A stretch of 28,588 nucleotides of DNA from an uncultured Collinsella sp. (GTDB taxonomy: Bacteria; Actinomycetota; Coriobacteriia; Coriobacteriales; Coriobacteriaceae), in assembly GCA_958403205.1 (NCBI GenBank), contig CATXWM010000027.1, positions 1 through 28,588 on the forward strand. The letters run 5' to 3'. Under the pieces are notes generated by a model. The model searched no databases. It was not told where the DNA came from and saw only the letters and a program-made list of their open reading frames with translations. Below, piece after piece: positions 15,183 to 22,760 of this stretch (positions are counted from its first letter, which is position 1; every line of letters starts with the position of its first letter). Both the position numbers and the translations under genes were made by a program.

Positions 15183-15464
15183 ATGATTGCATCGTACAAA
15201 GATGAGGATACCGAACGTTTTGCGATGGGTGTGCGGATTAGGAAGTTCATTCCTTTTGAGCGGGTCGCCTTGAGGAAGATTCGCCAACTGCAGATCTGCG
15301 CTTCGCTTGATGATCTTTGCGTTCCGCCAGGCAATCGTCTTGAAGCGTTGAAGGGCGATCGCGCTGGTCAATATAGCATCCGTGTTAATGAGCGCTATCG
15401 GGTCTGTTTTGAGTGGAGACAGGGGATGGCTTGGAATGTCGAAATCGTCGATTATCACAAGTGA
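15183..15464 (+). CDS. higB: HigB/RelE-family toxin
   Basis: This 93-residue type II toxin is of the HigB branch of the RelE/ParE superfamily, which cleaves mRNA on the ribosome. Family signatures are visible: the early basic segment, PPGNRLEALKGDRAGQYSIRVNERYRVCFEW, and the closing VEIVDYHK. The full length and intact C-terminal Asp-Tyr-His suggest an active toxin. The next gene overlaps it by 29 nt and encodes the HigA antitoxin, the toxin-first order typical of hig loci. Transcription probably starts at the TATAAT at 15126 under LexA and HigA control. Confidence 0.92.
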   Translation: MIASYKDEDTERFAMGVRIRKFIPFERVALRKIRQLQICASLDDLCVPPGNRLEALKGDRAGQYSIRVNERYRVCFEWRQGMAWNVEIVDYHK

Positions 15465-15777
15465 TGAAACTGCGTCCGATTTGCTGCCGCCGGTGACTCC
15501 TGGTGAGCTTCTCAAAGAGGAGTTTCTTGTCCCTATGGGCATTTCTCAATATCGCCTTGCTAAGGAGACCGGGATTCCGGCTCAACGCATTGGGCAGATT
15601 ATCTTGGGAAGGCGTCGTGTGACGGCCGACACCGACCTTCGCCTTTGCCGCTACTTTGGCCTGACGGATGGTTATTGGCTGCGCGCCCAGATAGCGTTTG
15701 ATCTCGAGGCGGAGAAGAGGCGCATCGAACCGGAACTGGATAAGATCGTTCCTGTCCAGCAGGCTATCGCATTGTAG
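15436..15777 (+). CDS. higA: HigA antitoxin (HTH)
   Basis: This 113-residue XRE-type helix-turn-helix protein has the HigA signature PVTPGELLKEEFLVPMGISQYRLAKETGIPAQRIGQI (two parts of it), followed by the TADTDLRLCRYFGLTDGYWLRAQ segment and a charged C-terminal helix. It neutralises HigB and represses the operon. The ATG at 15436 lies inside higB, giving a 29-nt overlap and probable translational coupling; a farther upstream in-frame ATG at 15382 would add residues with no family match. Confidence 0.92.
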   Translation: MSKSSIITSDETASDLLPPVTPGELLKEEFLVPMGISQYRLAKETGIPAQRIGQIILGRRRVTADTDLRLCRYFGLTDGYWLRAQIAFDLEAEKRRIEPELDKIVPVQQAIAL

Positions 15778-15806
15778 TGCTCAAAGATGTTGAGGTTGGA
15801 GTGACG

Positions 15807-16130
15807 ATGGAACGACGCCGACAGACTGCCGTTTATAGTCCCGGTGGGTGTGGATGCGGCTTGTTGTTGCTTCCGGTTATTGCTGTGAGCATTGGCGTGA
15901 TGTTTGCACTTGCCGGGATGGCCGCAGCGGCGCTCGTGCTGTTGATTGTGGCTATTGGCGTGACGATTTGGCTCTGCCGCAATCGCGAGCAACGTCGTGC
16001 CGATGGTAAGGCCAATGTTGGATGGACCATCTTTTTGGTTACTGCCTATCTGCTGAGCATCAGTTACTTGGCGTTCTTTATCCTGCTGCTCATTAGCACC
16101 TTTACCGGGGAATCCGTCACGGTGGGCTAG
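15807..16130 (+). CDS. Small membrane protein downstream of higBA
   Basis: This 107-residue protein of unknown function has a short basic N-terminus and a Gly/Cys-rich GGCGCG. A long hydrophobic stretch of about 45 residues (probably two helices: LLLLPVIAVSIGVMFALAG and ALVLLIVAIGVTIWLC) is followed by a charged loop (RNREQRRADGK) and a third helix (WTIFLVTAYLLSISYLAFFI). The ATG at 15807 has GGAG 5 nt upstream; the GTG at 15777 that overlaps the higA stop is less likely. It lies 29 bp after higA on the same strand and may be transcribed with it. Confidence 0.65.
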   Translation: MERRRQTAVYSPGGCGCGLLLLPVIAVSIGVMFALAGMAAAALVLLIVAIGVTIWLCRNREQRRADGKANVGWTIFLVTAYLLSISYLAFFILLLISTFTGESVTVG

Positions 16131-16610
16131 GCTTCGACGAGCCTTTTGAGGATGAGGCGAGGGGGCGGATGGGACATGTTGTTCAAGACGGAGTGCGACG
16201 CGCGGGCGGCAAGAAGATCGCGATTCCCATCGGCAAGCAGGACGCGACCGTCTTCCGCAAGGTGATGAGCGCAAAAGACGCCATCTAAGAGTTCGCGCCG
16301 GCGCTAGGGACGGCCGATCAGGAGCGGGCACTGCGTATTGCCCGAGTGCGGGCGAGACGGATGGTGGCGTGGATGATTCGCACTTATCTTCCTCACTTTC
16401 GGATTATTCACCAAAAATAGCTGTGCGGGCACATCGCGAACAATCGCCAAACAAGGCATAAACACGGGCGCGGGGCTTATCGGCTTCATGCTCTTCTTCG
16501 CCATAAGAAACGACAACAGCAGAGCGGTTAGCCGAGCGCTAATTTTCGTCTGGAAAGCGAGTGGTATGATTCGACCTACAGGCTTTTCAAACTGAAACGG
16601 CGGAATTAAC
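16131..16610. other. Gene-poor stretch, possibly decayed coding DNA
   Basis: About 480 bases lack a convincing gene. A plus-strand frame from about 16130 reads as protein-like sequence (KKIAIPIGKQDATVFRKVM) to a stop at 16286-16288, and continues past it to a second stop near 16420 (RRMVAWMIRTYLPHF). That pattern resembles a gene remnant with an internal stop, but I recognise no family. The second half (16420-16600) is visibly less GC-rich and ends in the promoter of the GIY-YIG gene. No terminator or repeat was found. Confidence 0.4.
16565..16570 (+). promoter_or_regulatory. Extended -10 promoter of the GIY-YIG gene (TGGTATGAT)
   Basis: TATGAT with an upstream TG-G extension lies 40 bp before the ATG at 16611. 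The -35 region is weak, as expected for an extended -10 promoter. Confidence 0.55.
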
Positions 16611-17534
16611 ATGGGAAATGCTGTTATAACGCTCAGGGATTTGATGCCGGTGGCGCACCCAGAGAAGACAAAGATCAAATTCAACATGAACGCTGGCGAC
16701 GTGAACGTGCGCGCGTACGACATGCTGCTGAAGGACACCTCGACCCCCGAGAAGACCGATAGCGGCTCGCGATGGTACGAGATGAACGCGTGGAGGAGCG
16801 CGACGGGACAAGCGAATAACAACCTCAACCATGCGGATTACCTGCTCTCGTTCGCACAGTACTACACCTACGGGCCCGAGTACTTCATCTTCGGCGGCAT
16901 GCACAAAGTGGAGAAGGCAGTACCCGAGGTGCTGGGCGGCGTGGGCTACAAGTTGACGCTTCTTCCCGACTACGAGGCCTACATCAAGCGCCTCATCATC
17001 AAGTTGAAGAAGCCTATCGGGCGCGACATCTACAACAAGTTCTACGAGAACACGATGCACGACTTCGAGCCCGTAGTGTATGAGTACTCGATGAGCCTGG
17101 GCAACGTTGCCCCTTTTCCTGGCTACAAGTACGTGTGCATCGACCACAAGACCTTGCAGGCCGTTATCGCCAGCGTGGGCTCCGACTGGTACTGGGCGCT
17201 GGACAACGTGAAGGGCGTCTACTGCATCACCGACACCGCGACGGGGAAACTCTACGTGGGTTCGGCCTCGGGCGACAGCAAGAAGGACGCGGGCGCGGAC
17301 TTGGGTATCTGGCAGCGCTGGAGCGCCTATGCCAACCCCATGGACCCGACTGGCGGCAACAAGGAGTTCAAGGCCATCGTGGCCGAGCACGGAACTGGGT
17401 ACATCATGGAAAACTTCACCTACTCCATCCTAGAGGTGTGCGACACCAAGATGACCACCGCCGAGGTGTGCGAGCGCGAGAGTCACTGGAAAGACGTGCT
17501 TTGCTCGCGCAAGTTCGGCATGAACTGGAACTAG
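16611..17534 (+). CDS. GIY-YIG nuclease-family protein with large N-terminal domain
   Basis: This 307-residue protein has a C-terminal GIY-YIG nuclease domain (about 200-305). GVY (202-204) and YVG (215-217) are the paired tyrosine motifs, Arg is in IWQRWSAY (about 236), the metal-ligand Glu is in ERESHWKD (about 290), and an Asn follows in FGMNWN. All catalytic positions are present, so it should be active. The N-terminal ~195 residues form a separate domain (NHADYLLSFAQYY, YFIFGGMHKVE, IKRLIIKLKKPIGRDIYNKF) that I know only from other GIY-YIG proteins and that presumably selects the DNA target. The spacing to the next gene (ADP-ribosylglycohydrolase) is 9 bp, so the two form an operon. Restriction-like defence, or DNA repair in a mobile island, are both possible. 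Confidence 0.88.
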   Translation: MGNAVITLRDLMPVAHPEKTKIKFNMNAGDVNVRAYDMLLKDTSTPEKTDSGSRWYEMNAWRSATGQANNNLNHADYLLSFAQYYTYGPEYFIFGGMHKVEKAVPEVLGGVGYKLTLLPDYEAYIKRLIIKLKKPIGRDIYNKFYENTMHDFEPVVYEYSMSLGNVAPFPGYKYVCIDHKTLQAVIASVGSDWYWALDNVKGVYCITDTATGKLYVGSASGDSKKDAGADLGIWQRWSAYANPMDPTGGNKEFKAIVAEHGTGYIMENFTYSILEVCDTKMTTAEVCERESHWKDVLCSRKFGMNWN

Positions 17535-17543
17535 GTGCGCGCC

Positions 17544-18647
17544 ATGGGCTTGTTACGGACGGTGAGGGACTGCGTGTACGGCATGGCCGTGGGCGATGCG
17601 CTCGGCGTGCCCTACGAGTTCAGGCCGCGCGGCAGCTTTGCCTGCACGGACATGGTGGGCCGCGGCACGCACAACCAGCCTGCGGGCACATGGAGCGACG
17701 ACACGTCCATGGCGCTCGCGCTGTGCGACAGCTACCGCGAGCTGGGCGATATCAATTGCGACGATATCCTCGTCAAGTTCCGCAAATGGATAAACGAAGG
17801 CGCATACACCGCCGACGGGAATGTCTTCGACTACGGCAACGCCACCAGGCAGGCGCTCGATACGGGTTGCGGGCTCACAAGCGAATACAGCAAGGGCAAC
17901 GGCTCGCTCATGCGCTGCCTGCCTATGGTGTTCATGGAATGCTCCGACTGCGACATAAGGGAGGTCAGCGCGATCACCCACGCTACCGACGACTGCTGCC
18001 AGGCCTGCGTGGACATGATCGCCTATGCCCGCGAGGTGCTTTACAGCGGGCACGCCGGCTGCGAGAGTGAGGACAGAGCTGGTGCCAGCGGCGGCTACGT
18101 GTGGGATACTTACCACGCCGCCATCTGGTGCCTAGAACATACCGACAACTACCACGACTGCGTACTGACCGCCGTGAACCTGGGCGACGATACCGACACC
18201 ACGGCTTGCGTGGCCGGTGGATTGGCCGGCATCCTGTACGGATACGAGGGCATTCCGACCGAGTGGTTAGAGGCCTTGCGCGGCAAGGACGTGATTGAGT
18301 CTTATTTGTTCGGCGGGGTTTACGGTGATGACCTGTGCAGGTTCGTTAAGCGCTTCGAGGATTCGCTGGACGGTCCCACCCGCGACTTCCACGCGTTGGC
18401 CCATGACATGTTCGGCCTGGGTTGGCACATGGACTGTGGCGAGGCCTTTGCCGGGGCATATCCGCGCTCCGGTACGGCCGAAGGACTGCGAGAGGACATA
18501 GACACCATAGACGACGTTGGGCTTCTGGGCAGCGGCGTCTTCTCTCGGTGGCGCTATATAACGCACTGGAAGTACGATAGCGTGCCTGATGAGGACGATC
18601 TGGAGTGGTTCAGGCTGGCGCTCGGGAGGCTTCGCGAGCTGGCATAG
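17544..18647 (+). CDS. ADP-ribosylglycohydrolase (DraG/ARH family)
   Basis: This 367-residue protein is an ARH/DraG-type hydrolase that removes ADP-ribose from proteins or other acceptors using two Mg ions. The metal motifs are complete: GDALGVPYEF, WSDDTSM (about 50-55), GNGSLMRCLP (about 119-127), THATDD and the C-terminal GDDTDTTA (about 214-221). The last ~100 residues are an added region (GLGWHMDCGEAF, FSRWRYITHW, EWFRLALGRLREL) not part of the minimal ARH fold; it may be a DUF6508-like module. Cysteine content is unusually high. The ATG at 17544 is preceded by AGGTG; the GTG at 17535 abuts the preceding stop but has no ribosome binding site. It is co-transcribed with the GIY-YIG nuclease. 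No ADP-ribosyltransferase is encoded nearby. Confidence 0.92.
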   Translation: MGLLRTVRDCVYGMAVGDALGVPYEFRPRGSFACTDMVGRGTHNQPAGTWSDDTSMALALCDSYRELGDINCDDILVKFRKWINEGAYTADGNVFDYGNATRQALDTGCGLTSEYSKGNGSLMRCLPMVFMECSDCDIREVSAITHATDDCCQACVDMIAYAREVLYSGHAGCESEDRAGASGGYVWDTYHAAIWCLEHTDNYHDCVLTAVNLGDDTDTTACVAGGLAGILYGYEGIPTEWLEALRGKDVIESYLFGGVYGDDLCRFVKRFEDSLDGPTRDFHALAHDMFGLGWHMDCGEAFAGAYPRSGTAEGLREDIDTIDDVGLLGSGVFSRWRYITHWKYDSVPDEDDLEWFRLALGRLRELA

Positions 18648-19045
18648 GGGTGCCGTGATTTGAATCGCTTGCCTGAGGTGGCTGATGCCGACTTAAAGCA
18701 CGGGGAGATATACCGCAGCGCTATTGCTTTATTGCCTGAGTGATCTTAGGACCATACCTTTTATTCGATAGCGGGGCGACGGAATCGTCGAACACAATGC
18801 GCGCGTTATCTTCGCAGGCGGCCCCCTCATGGGCATCTTGCAGGTGAGAGGGGTGCGGCTAATGTCGGCCAGAGGCGCGGCAAGGGCGCTTTGGCATCAA
18901 GCTGCAGCCTCAATCACCGCTCCATCTGAACAGGCATCTTCTCAATCCAGTACCAATCTGGCTTACAAACCCCCATTAGCTCCCAGCTAATGAATTTGAG
19001 CTCGCTGCCTTCTACGATGTGCTGTGTGCCGGCGCGGTAGCCGGA
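18648..19045. other. Gene-poor stretch after the nuclease operon
   Basis: About 400 bases hold no supported gene. Short protein-like fragments occur on the plus strand: one ending at a TGA near 18742 (DLKHGEIYRSAIALLPE) and another around 18775-18985. On the minus strand a fragment reads SWELMGVCKPDWYWIEK near 18910-19000. None has a start, a ribosome binding site or a recognisable family, so I treat them as remnants or chance. A 7-bp perfect inverted repeat (ATTAGCT-CCC-AGCTAAT) at 18975-18991 lies just upstream of a TACGAT box (19013-19018) and may be an operator for the lipoprotein gene. Confidence 0.4.
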
Positions 19046-19063
19046 TCGTAGGAAGGATGCCTG

Positions 19064-19606
19064 ATGAATAAGCTCGAAAACGAAGTGCTGCTGAGCCGTC
19101 GCGCTGCACTTGGCGCATTCGCCACCGTCGCTTTGGGGACTGCCGGTCTTCTTGCCGGTTGCGGTAGCGACAAGGCGACCGTCACTGAGGACGCCGACGA
19201 TGGTGACAAGAAGGAAGAGACGAAGAAGGAAGAGCAGCCTACGACTGACCTGGCTGTTGGCACGACGGTGACCACGGCTGCCGGTCTTTCTGTCGTCGTC
19301 GATTCCGTCCAGCCCGGTCTCACAAATTTTGACGGTTCGACCATGACGGGCATTCACGTCACGTACGTCAACAATGGCGATGAGGGCGCGGACTACAATG
19401 TCTACGACTGGAAGGGCGAGGATGCCAACGGTGCTCAGCAGAACCAGGGTTATTACAGCGAGGGCTCCGATGAACTGCAGTCTGGTACCCTTGCCGCCGG
19501 CGGTTCCGTGGCGGGCAATATCTACTTTGATGGTGACATCAAGAAGGCTCTCTATTTTGCCAACGTGTTTGATAAGTCTGCTGCTGCAAGCTGGGTGCTG
19601 GCCTAA
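19064..19606 (+). CDS. Tat-type lipoprotein, DUF4352-like
   Basis: This 180-residue exported lipoprotein has a signal with a twin-arginine SRRAALGAF, a hydrophobic core, and the lipobox LLAGC (Cys about 32), so it is probably folded before export and then lipid-anchored. An acidic/lysine-rich linker follows (EDADDGDKKEETKKEEQP). The C-terminal ~115 residues form an immunoglobulin-like beta domain (VTTAAGLSVVVDSV, GIHVTYVNNGDEGADYN, GTLAAGGSVAGNIYFD) resembling DUF4352, which is common in Gram-positive surface lipoproteins of unknown role. AGGAAGG precedes the ATG. It is followed closely by an HTH gene and a Ser/Thr kinase. Confidence 0.85.
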   Translation: MNKLENEVLLSRRAALGAFATVALGTAGLLAGCGSDKATVTEDADDGDKKEETKKEEQPTTDLAVGTTVTTAAGLSVVVDSVQPGLTNFDGSTMTGIHVTYVNNGDEGADYNVYDWKGEDANGAQQNQGYYSEGSDELQSGTLAAGGSVAGNIYFDGDIKKALYFANVFDKSAAASWVLA

Positions 19607-19645
19607 CATGTCGCTACCGTTGCGCCGTATGGGAGGTGAGGTCGT

Positions 19646-20068
19646 ATGCCCGATAAAAAGCTGACGGACGAGTTGCTCAATGAGCTTCTCGACGCGCCAA
19701 ACATCGATGGATATATCAAAGAACACGACTTTGCCGCCCCGTCGCTTTCGGACTACCTTAGGCAACTGCTGCAGGAAAAGGGCTTAGAGCGCTCGCGCGT
19801 GGTGCGCATGGCCGACCTCAATGAGACTTTTGGTTATCAGATTTTTACCGGTGCGCGGCATCCGAGCCGCAACAAGGTGCTGCAGATTGCCTTTGCAATG
19901 GCGCTGTCGATGAAGGAGACCAACCGCGCCCTGACGGCTGCCGGAGTGAGCGTCCTCAACTGCAAGGACCGCCGCGATGCGATTATCATTTTTTGCATCG
20001 ATCGCGGGTGCAGCCTCCAAAAGGTCAACGAGGAGCTGTATCGCTTTGGCGAGGAGACGGTGAGTTAG
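19646..20068 (+). CDS. Helix-turn-helix protein paired with a Ser/Thr kinase
   Basis: This 140-residue protein has an acidic N-terminus and an XRE-like helix-turn-helix at about 33-95 (LSDYLRQLLQEKGLERSRVVRMADL, then HPSRNKVLQIAFAMALSMKE). The C-terminal ~40 residues are helical with Cys residues (DAIIIFCIDRGCSLQKVNEELY). The family is seen next to Ser/Thr kinases in other Gram-positives as I recall, which suggests a kinase substrate or regulator (inference). GGAGGTGAGG lies before the ATG at 19646. The 39-bp gap after the lipoprotein gene suggests cotranscription. Confidence 0.78.
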   Translation: MPDKKLTDELLNELLDAPNIDGYIKEHDFAAPSLSDYLRQLLQEKGLERSRVVRMADLNETFGYQIFTGARHPSRNKVLQIAFAMALSMKETNRALTAAGVSVLNCKDRRDAIIIFCIDRGCSLQKVNEELYRFGEETVS

Positions 20069-20153
20069 CGGCTAATATCTGAGCCGGCGGAGCTGCCGAA
20101 CAACGATGCAAACGAACGGGGCGCGGATGCCATGGGGTGTCTGCGCCCTGCGC

Positions 20154-20159
20154 TATGAT
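20154..20159 (+). promoter_or_regulatory. -10 box of the kinase gene (leaderless mRNA)
   Basis: TATGAT preceded by GC ends 7 nt before the kinase ATG at 20167, so the predicted transcript would start at or next to the A of the start codon. The GGAGG in the gap is only 2 nt from the ATG, too close for a normal Shine-Dalgarno, which also favours a leaderless start. Confidence 0.5.
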
Positions 20160-20166
20160 GGAGGCT

Positions 20167-21546
20167 ATGGATACTCAGACCCCAACATATTCCGATGACG
20201 AGCTAACCGCAGCGCTTGCCGAGCACCTGGCGTCGCTCGATCGCGACGACAGCTATCGCGTGGAGTGTGTACTTAAGCGCTCGTCCGTTGAAACAACCGA
20301 GCTCGTGTACTTTGAAGGAACCGGCGGTGGTTCGCTCGGTCCCTTTGTTCGTAAACGCATCGATGCTTCGGCTCAAATCGGTGGGGCATACGAGCGTCTG
20401 TTTGCCGCTCAACGGGCAGGCAGGCGTTTTGAGCACCTGCCCAGAATCGTCGATTGTCGTCGTGTGGGCGACGAGCTCAACGTGGTTATGGAATACATCG
20501 AAGGGGAGACGCTCGGGGCGCTGGTGGACCGTCTGGGAGCCACCCCCGATTATGCGCGTGAATTGTATCCTGCCCTATGCGATGCCGTGGGCGAGCTCCA
20601 TGCCGGTTTTGCAATGGTGGGGGAGACGTCGGCGCCGGTGATCCATCGCGACCTCAAGCCGTCGAATATCATCGTGACAGGTGCCAACTATACGCCTGAT
20701 GACGGCCTCACATTTTCATCGCTGGTGATTATCGACCTGGGGATCGCGCGCGTATGGCGCGATGGCGCCGATGCTGACACCGTCAAGTTTGGCACGCGAC
20801 CCTATGCGCCGCCCGAGCAGTATGGGTTTGGGCAGACGAGTGTGCGCAGCGATGTCTACGCACTTGGGGCCCTGTTGTTCTTTTGCTTGACGGGAGTCGA
20901 CCCTAAACCAGGGCTCGACATGCGCGAGCAATGTGAGGCATGCGGCATTCCCACTCCACTTGCCGATGCCGTCTGCATGTCGATGGCGCTCGACCCGGCC
21001 AAGCGTTTTGCGAGCGCGGAAGCGTTGGGACGGGCGACGCGCGCGGCATACGATCTAAGTCGCCCCGTGCGGCCTCCTGCGCCTGTGCTTGTCCGTACTC
21101 CGGCCTCGGAGACGGTGTTGACGCCCCAAGGGCTCCAGAACCCCACAGGGCTTCCTAGGCCTGCCGCCTCCACTGCATGCGGTCTGCTCTCTCGCGTTCC
21201 GGAGTCTCTGGGGCGCATTTGGAATACGCTCGTCTTCTTCTCGCTGCTTGTGTTCTTTGCCGGAAGTCACTTTGCTGTCTTTCACCCCACGGGAGCAAAC
21301 CAAAGCTACCCGACGTGGCTTCTCATAATCGAGTATTTTTTCTTTGTCGATGGCCTTATGGTGCTTATGCATTTTGCGCTGCTCGATAAGCGCCGTCTTC
21401 GTCGGCGATTCGCACTGCTCGACAGCTATCGCGGCAAGAAGCTCGCGAAACTCTGGCTCAAGGCATTGGGTGTGCTGCTCCTATGCATGATCGTCATAGT
21501 CGCGGTTGCCAATGCGACCGGCGTCGTCGATACCTCCGCTACCTAA
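20167..21546 (+). CDS. Membrane-anchored Ser/Thr protein kinase
   Basis: This 459-residue eukaryotic-type (Hanks) kinase has its catalytic domain at about 30-280. A glycine-rich EGTGGGSLGPFVRKRI serves as nucleotide loop and lysine strand, VMEYIEGETLG is the hinge, and HRDLKPSNIIV is the catalytic loop. A metal-binding DLG replaces DFG, and GTRPYAPPEQYG is the activation segment. It is followed by RSDVYALGALLFFCLTG. A proline-rich linker leads to three hydrophobic segments (about 340-360, 378-400 and 430-450), so the kinase domain is cytoplasmic and membrane-tethered. No extracellular PASTA domains are present. The start at 20167 is chosen from a leaderless promoter. The HTH gene upstream is a likely functional partner. 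Confidence 0.9.
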   Translation: MDTQTPTYSDDELTAALAEHLASLDRDDSYRVECVLKRSSVETTELVYFEGTGGGSLGPFVRKRIDASAQIGGAYERLFAAQRAGRRFEHLPRIVDCRRVGDELNVVMEYIEGETLGALVDRLGATPDYARELYPALCDAVGELHAGFAMVGETSAPVIHRDLKPSNIIVTGANYTPDDGLTFSSLVIIDLGIARVWRDGADADTVKFGTRPYAPPEQYGFGQTSVRSDVYALGALLFFCLTGVDPKPGLDMREQCEACGIPTPLADAVCMSMALDPAKRFASAEALGRATRAAYDLSRPVRPPAPVLVRTPASETVLTPQGLQNPTGLPRPAASTACGLLSRVPESLGRIWNTLVFFSLLVFFAGSHFAVFHPTGANQSYPTWLLIIEYFFFVDGLMVLMHFALLDKRRLRRRFALLDSYRGKKLAKLWLKALGVLLLCMIVIVAVANATGVVDTSAT

Positions 21547-21551
21547 AAGAA

Positions 21552-21574
21552 AAAGGGCCCCATTGGGGCCCTTT
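21552..21574. terminator. Bidirectional terminator between convergent genes
   Basis: A 10-bp perfect stem (AAAGGGCCCC / GGGGCCCTTT) with a 3-nt loop sits between the convergent kinase and cell-wall hydrolase genes, and the terminal A:T pairs give short U-runs on both strands. Confidence 0.8.
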
Positions 21575-21584
21575 GCAGTTGCAC

Positions 21585-22718
21585 TTAGATGCGGTTCATC
21601 TGAGCGGCGACTTTGTTGTACCAGTCCTGCCACGTGGGCGGGCAGTACTTTTTGGCCGCAGCCGGGGTAAGGGTGGAGCCGTAGTTGGCGCCCAGATAGG
21701 CAACGTGAGCGGAGATGCCCTCGCTCCAGCTGCCAAAGCTGCGCCAACCGCCGCCGCGGGCACTCCAGCCCCAGGCGTTGTAAGAATTGGCGCAATAAGC
21801 ACCCTTGGTGCTCTCGATGCAGGCGATGGCGGGGGACCAACGGGGGTCGACACCGGTATTCCAAGCGGCGACGGCAAAGTTATAGCCCTGGCCTGCCATG
21901 GGGGAGCCGGCGAGATAATTGTCGATGCGGCTCGTCCACTCATTAATGAACGAATCGTAATCGGAGCTACCGGTATTGGCGTTGTTCACCGTGGTGTCGA
22001 TGGTGGTGTTGGTGCTAGTGGCCTGGCTGCTGGAATTGCTGCCGCTCACGCCCTCGCCCGAGAGCTTCTCAGCGGCAGCGGCCTTATCGGCCTCAAGCTT
22101 GGCAAGCTCGGCGGCATTTTCCTGCTCGGCTTTTGCCTGTGCCTCGCTGCGGAGCTGCTGGGCCTGCGCCAGCGCATCCTCGGCGTTTTTCTGCTCTGCC
22201 TCAAGCTGAGACTTGGCCTGCTGGAGCTCAGCCTTGTTCTGTTCGAGTTCGGTTTGCATGTTATTGAGCTCTTCGATCTCGTCGACGCTCGAGCTCGTGA
22301 TCTGGTTGGTGTATTTGCAGGTCGTGATGAACTCACCCAGGCTCTGCGCGTTGACCAGGAAGCTCACGATGGGATTGGTGCCCTTCTGATACTTGTACAG
22401 ATCGCGCATGGCAGAGCTTGCCTTGGCCTGCTGCTCGGGAAGCTTAGCCTCGATTTCCTCGATGCTTGCCTCATTGGAGTCAATCTGCTTTTGCAGGTCA
22501 TCGAGTTTGGTGCGGGCGTCGTTGTAGGCGCTCGTGGCGGCTTCGATCTTCTGCTGGGCTGCGGAAAGCTGGTCCTGCGTTGCCTGCGAGGCGGCATACG
22601 CCGCAACGGGGGAGAGCATCGGCGTGGCCGTTAGCGCAACGGCGAGCACGGCGCTCGTGATGATACGAGCCGGCTTCGACGCAATGAGCGCTGCGGTGCG
22701 ATGATTCGAATGCTGCAT
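21585..22718 (-). CDS. Secreted coiled-coil protein with lysozyme-like C-terminal domain
   Basis: This 377-residue protein has a long signal peptide (hydrophobic IITSAVLAVALTATPML, cleavage expected after AYA, about residue 43). A PcsB-like coiled coil follows at about 45-225, with NPIVSFLVNAQSLGEFI in its middle, rich in Gln, Glu and Ala. A Ser/Thr/Asn linker leads to a ~125-residue C-terminal domain. That domain resembles lysozyme/transglycosylase folds (Glu in PAIACIESTKGAYCANSYNAWGW, two parts) rather than the usual CHAP or NlpC/P60 domain; the Glu is the candidate catalytic acid. It probably remodels peptidoglycan at the cell surface. The ATG at 22718 has AGAGGGA upstream; the TTG at 22733 is less likely. 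An unusual repeat cluster precedes it. Confidence 0.85.
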   Translation of the reverse strand: MQHSNHRTAALIASKPARIITSAVLAVALTATPMLSPVAAYAASQATQDQLSAAQQKIEAATSAYNDARTKLDDLQKQIDSNEASIEEIEAKLPEQQAKASSAMRDLYKYQKGTNPIVSFLVNAQSLGEFITTCKYTNQITSSSVDEIEELNNMQTELEQNKAELQQAKSQLEAEQKNAEDALAQAQQLRSEAQAKAEQENAAELAKLEADKAAAAEKLSGEGVSGSNSSSQATSTNTTIDTTVNNANTGSSDYDSFINEWTSRIDNYLAGSPMAGQGYNFAVAAWNTGVDPRWSPAIACIESTKGAYCANSYNAWGWSARGGGWRSFGSWSEGISAHVAYLGANYGSTLTPAAAKKYCPPTWQDWYNKVAAQMNRI

Positions 22719-22760
22719 CCAGTCCCTCTGCAATCAATCGTAGGTTATGGTTCGAACGGT

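Noticed and set aside
16304..16828. Minus-strand 174-codon frame overlapping the nuclease gene start
   Set aside because: About 40 percent lies antisense to the GIY-YIG gene; the remainder has no family match, and it has no ribosome binding site.
18914..19765. Minus-strand 283-codon frame across the lipoprotein gene
   Set aside because: Mostly antisense to the lipoprotein; only the last ~30 residues look protein-like, too little to support a gene.
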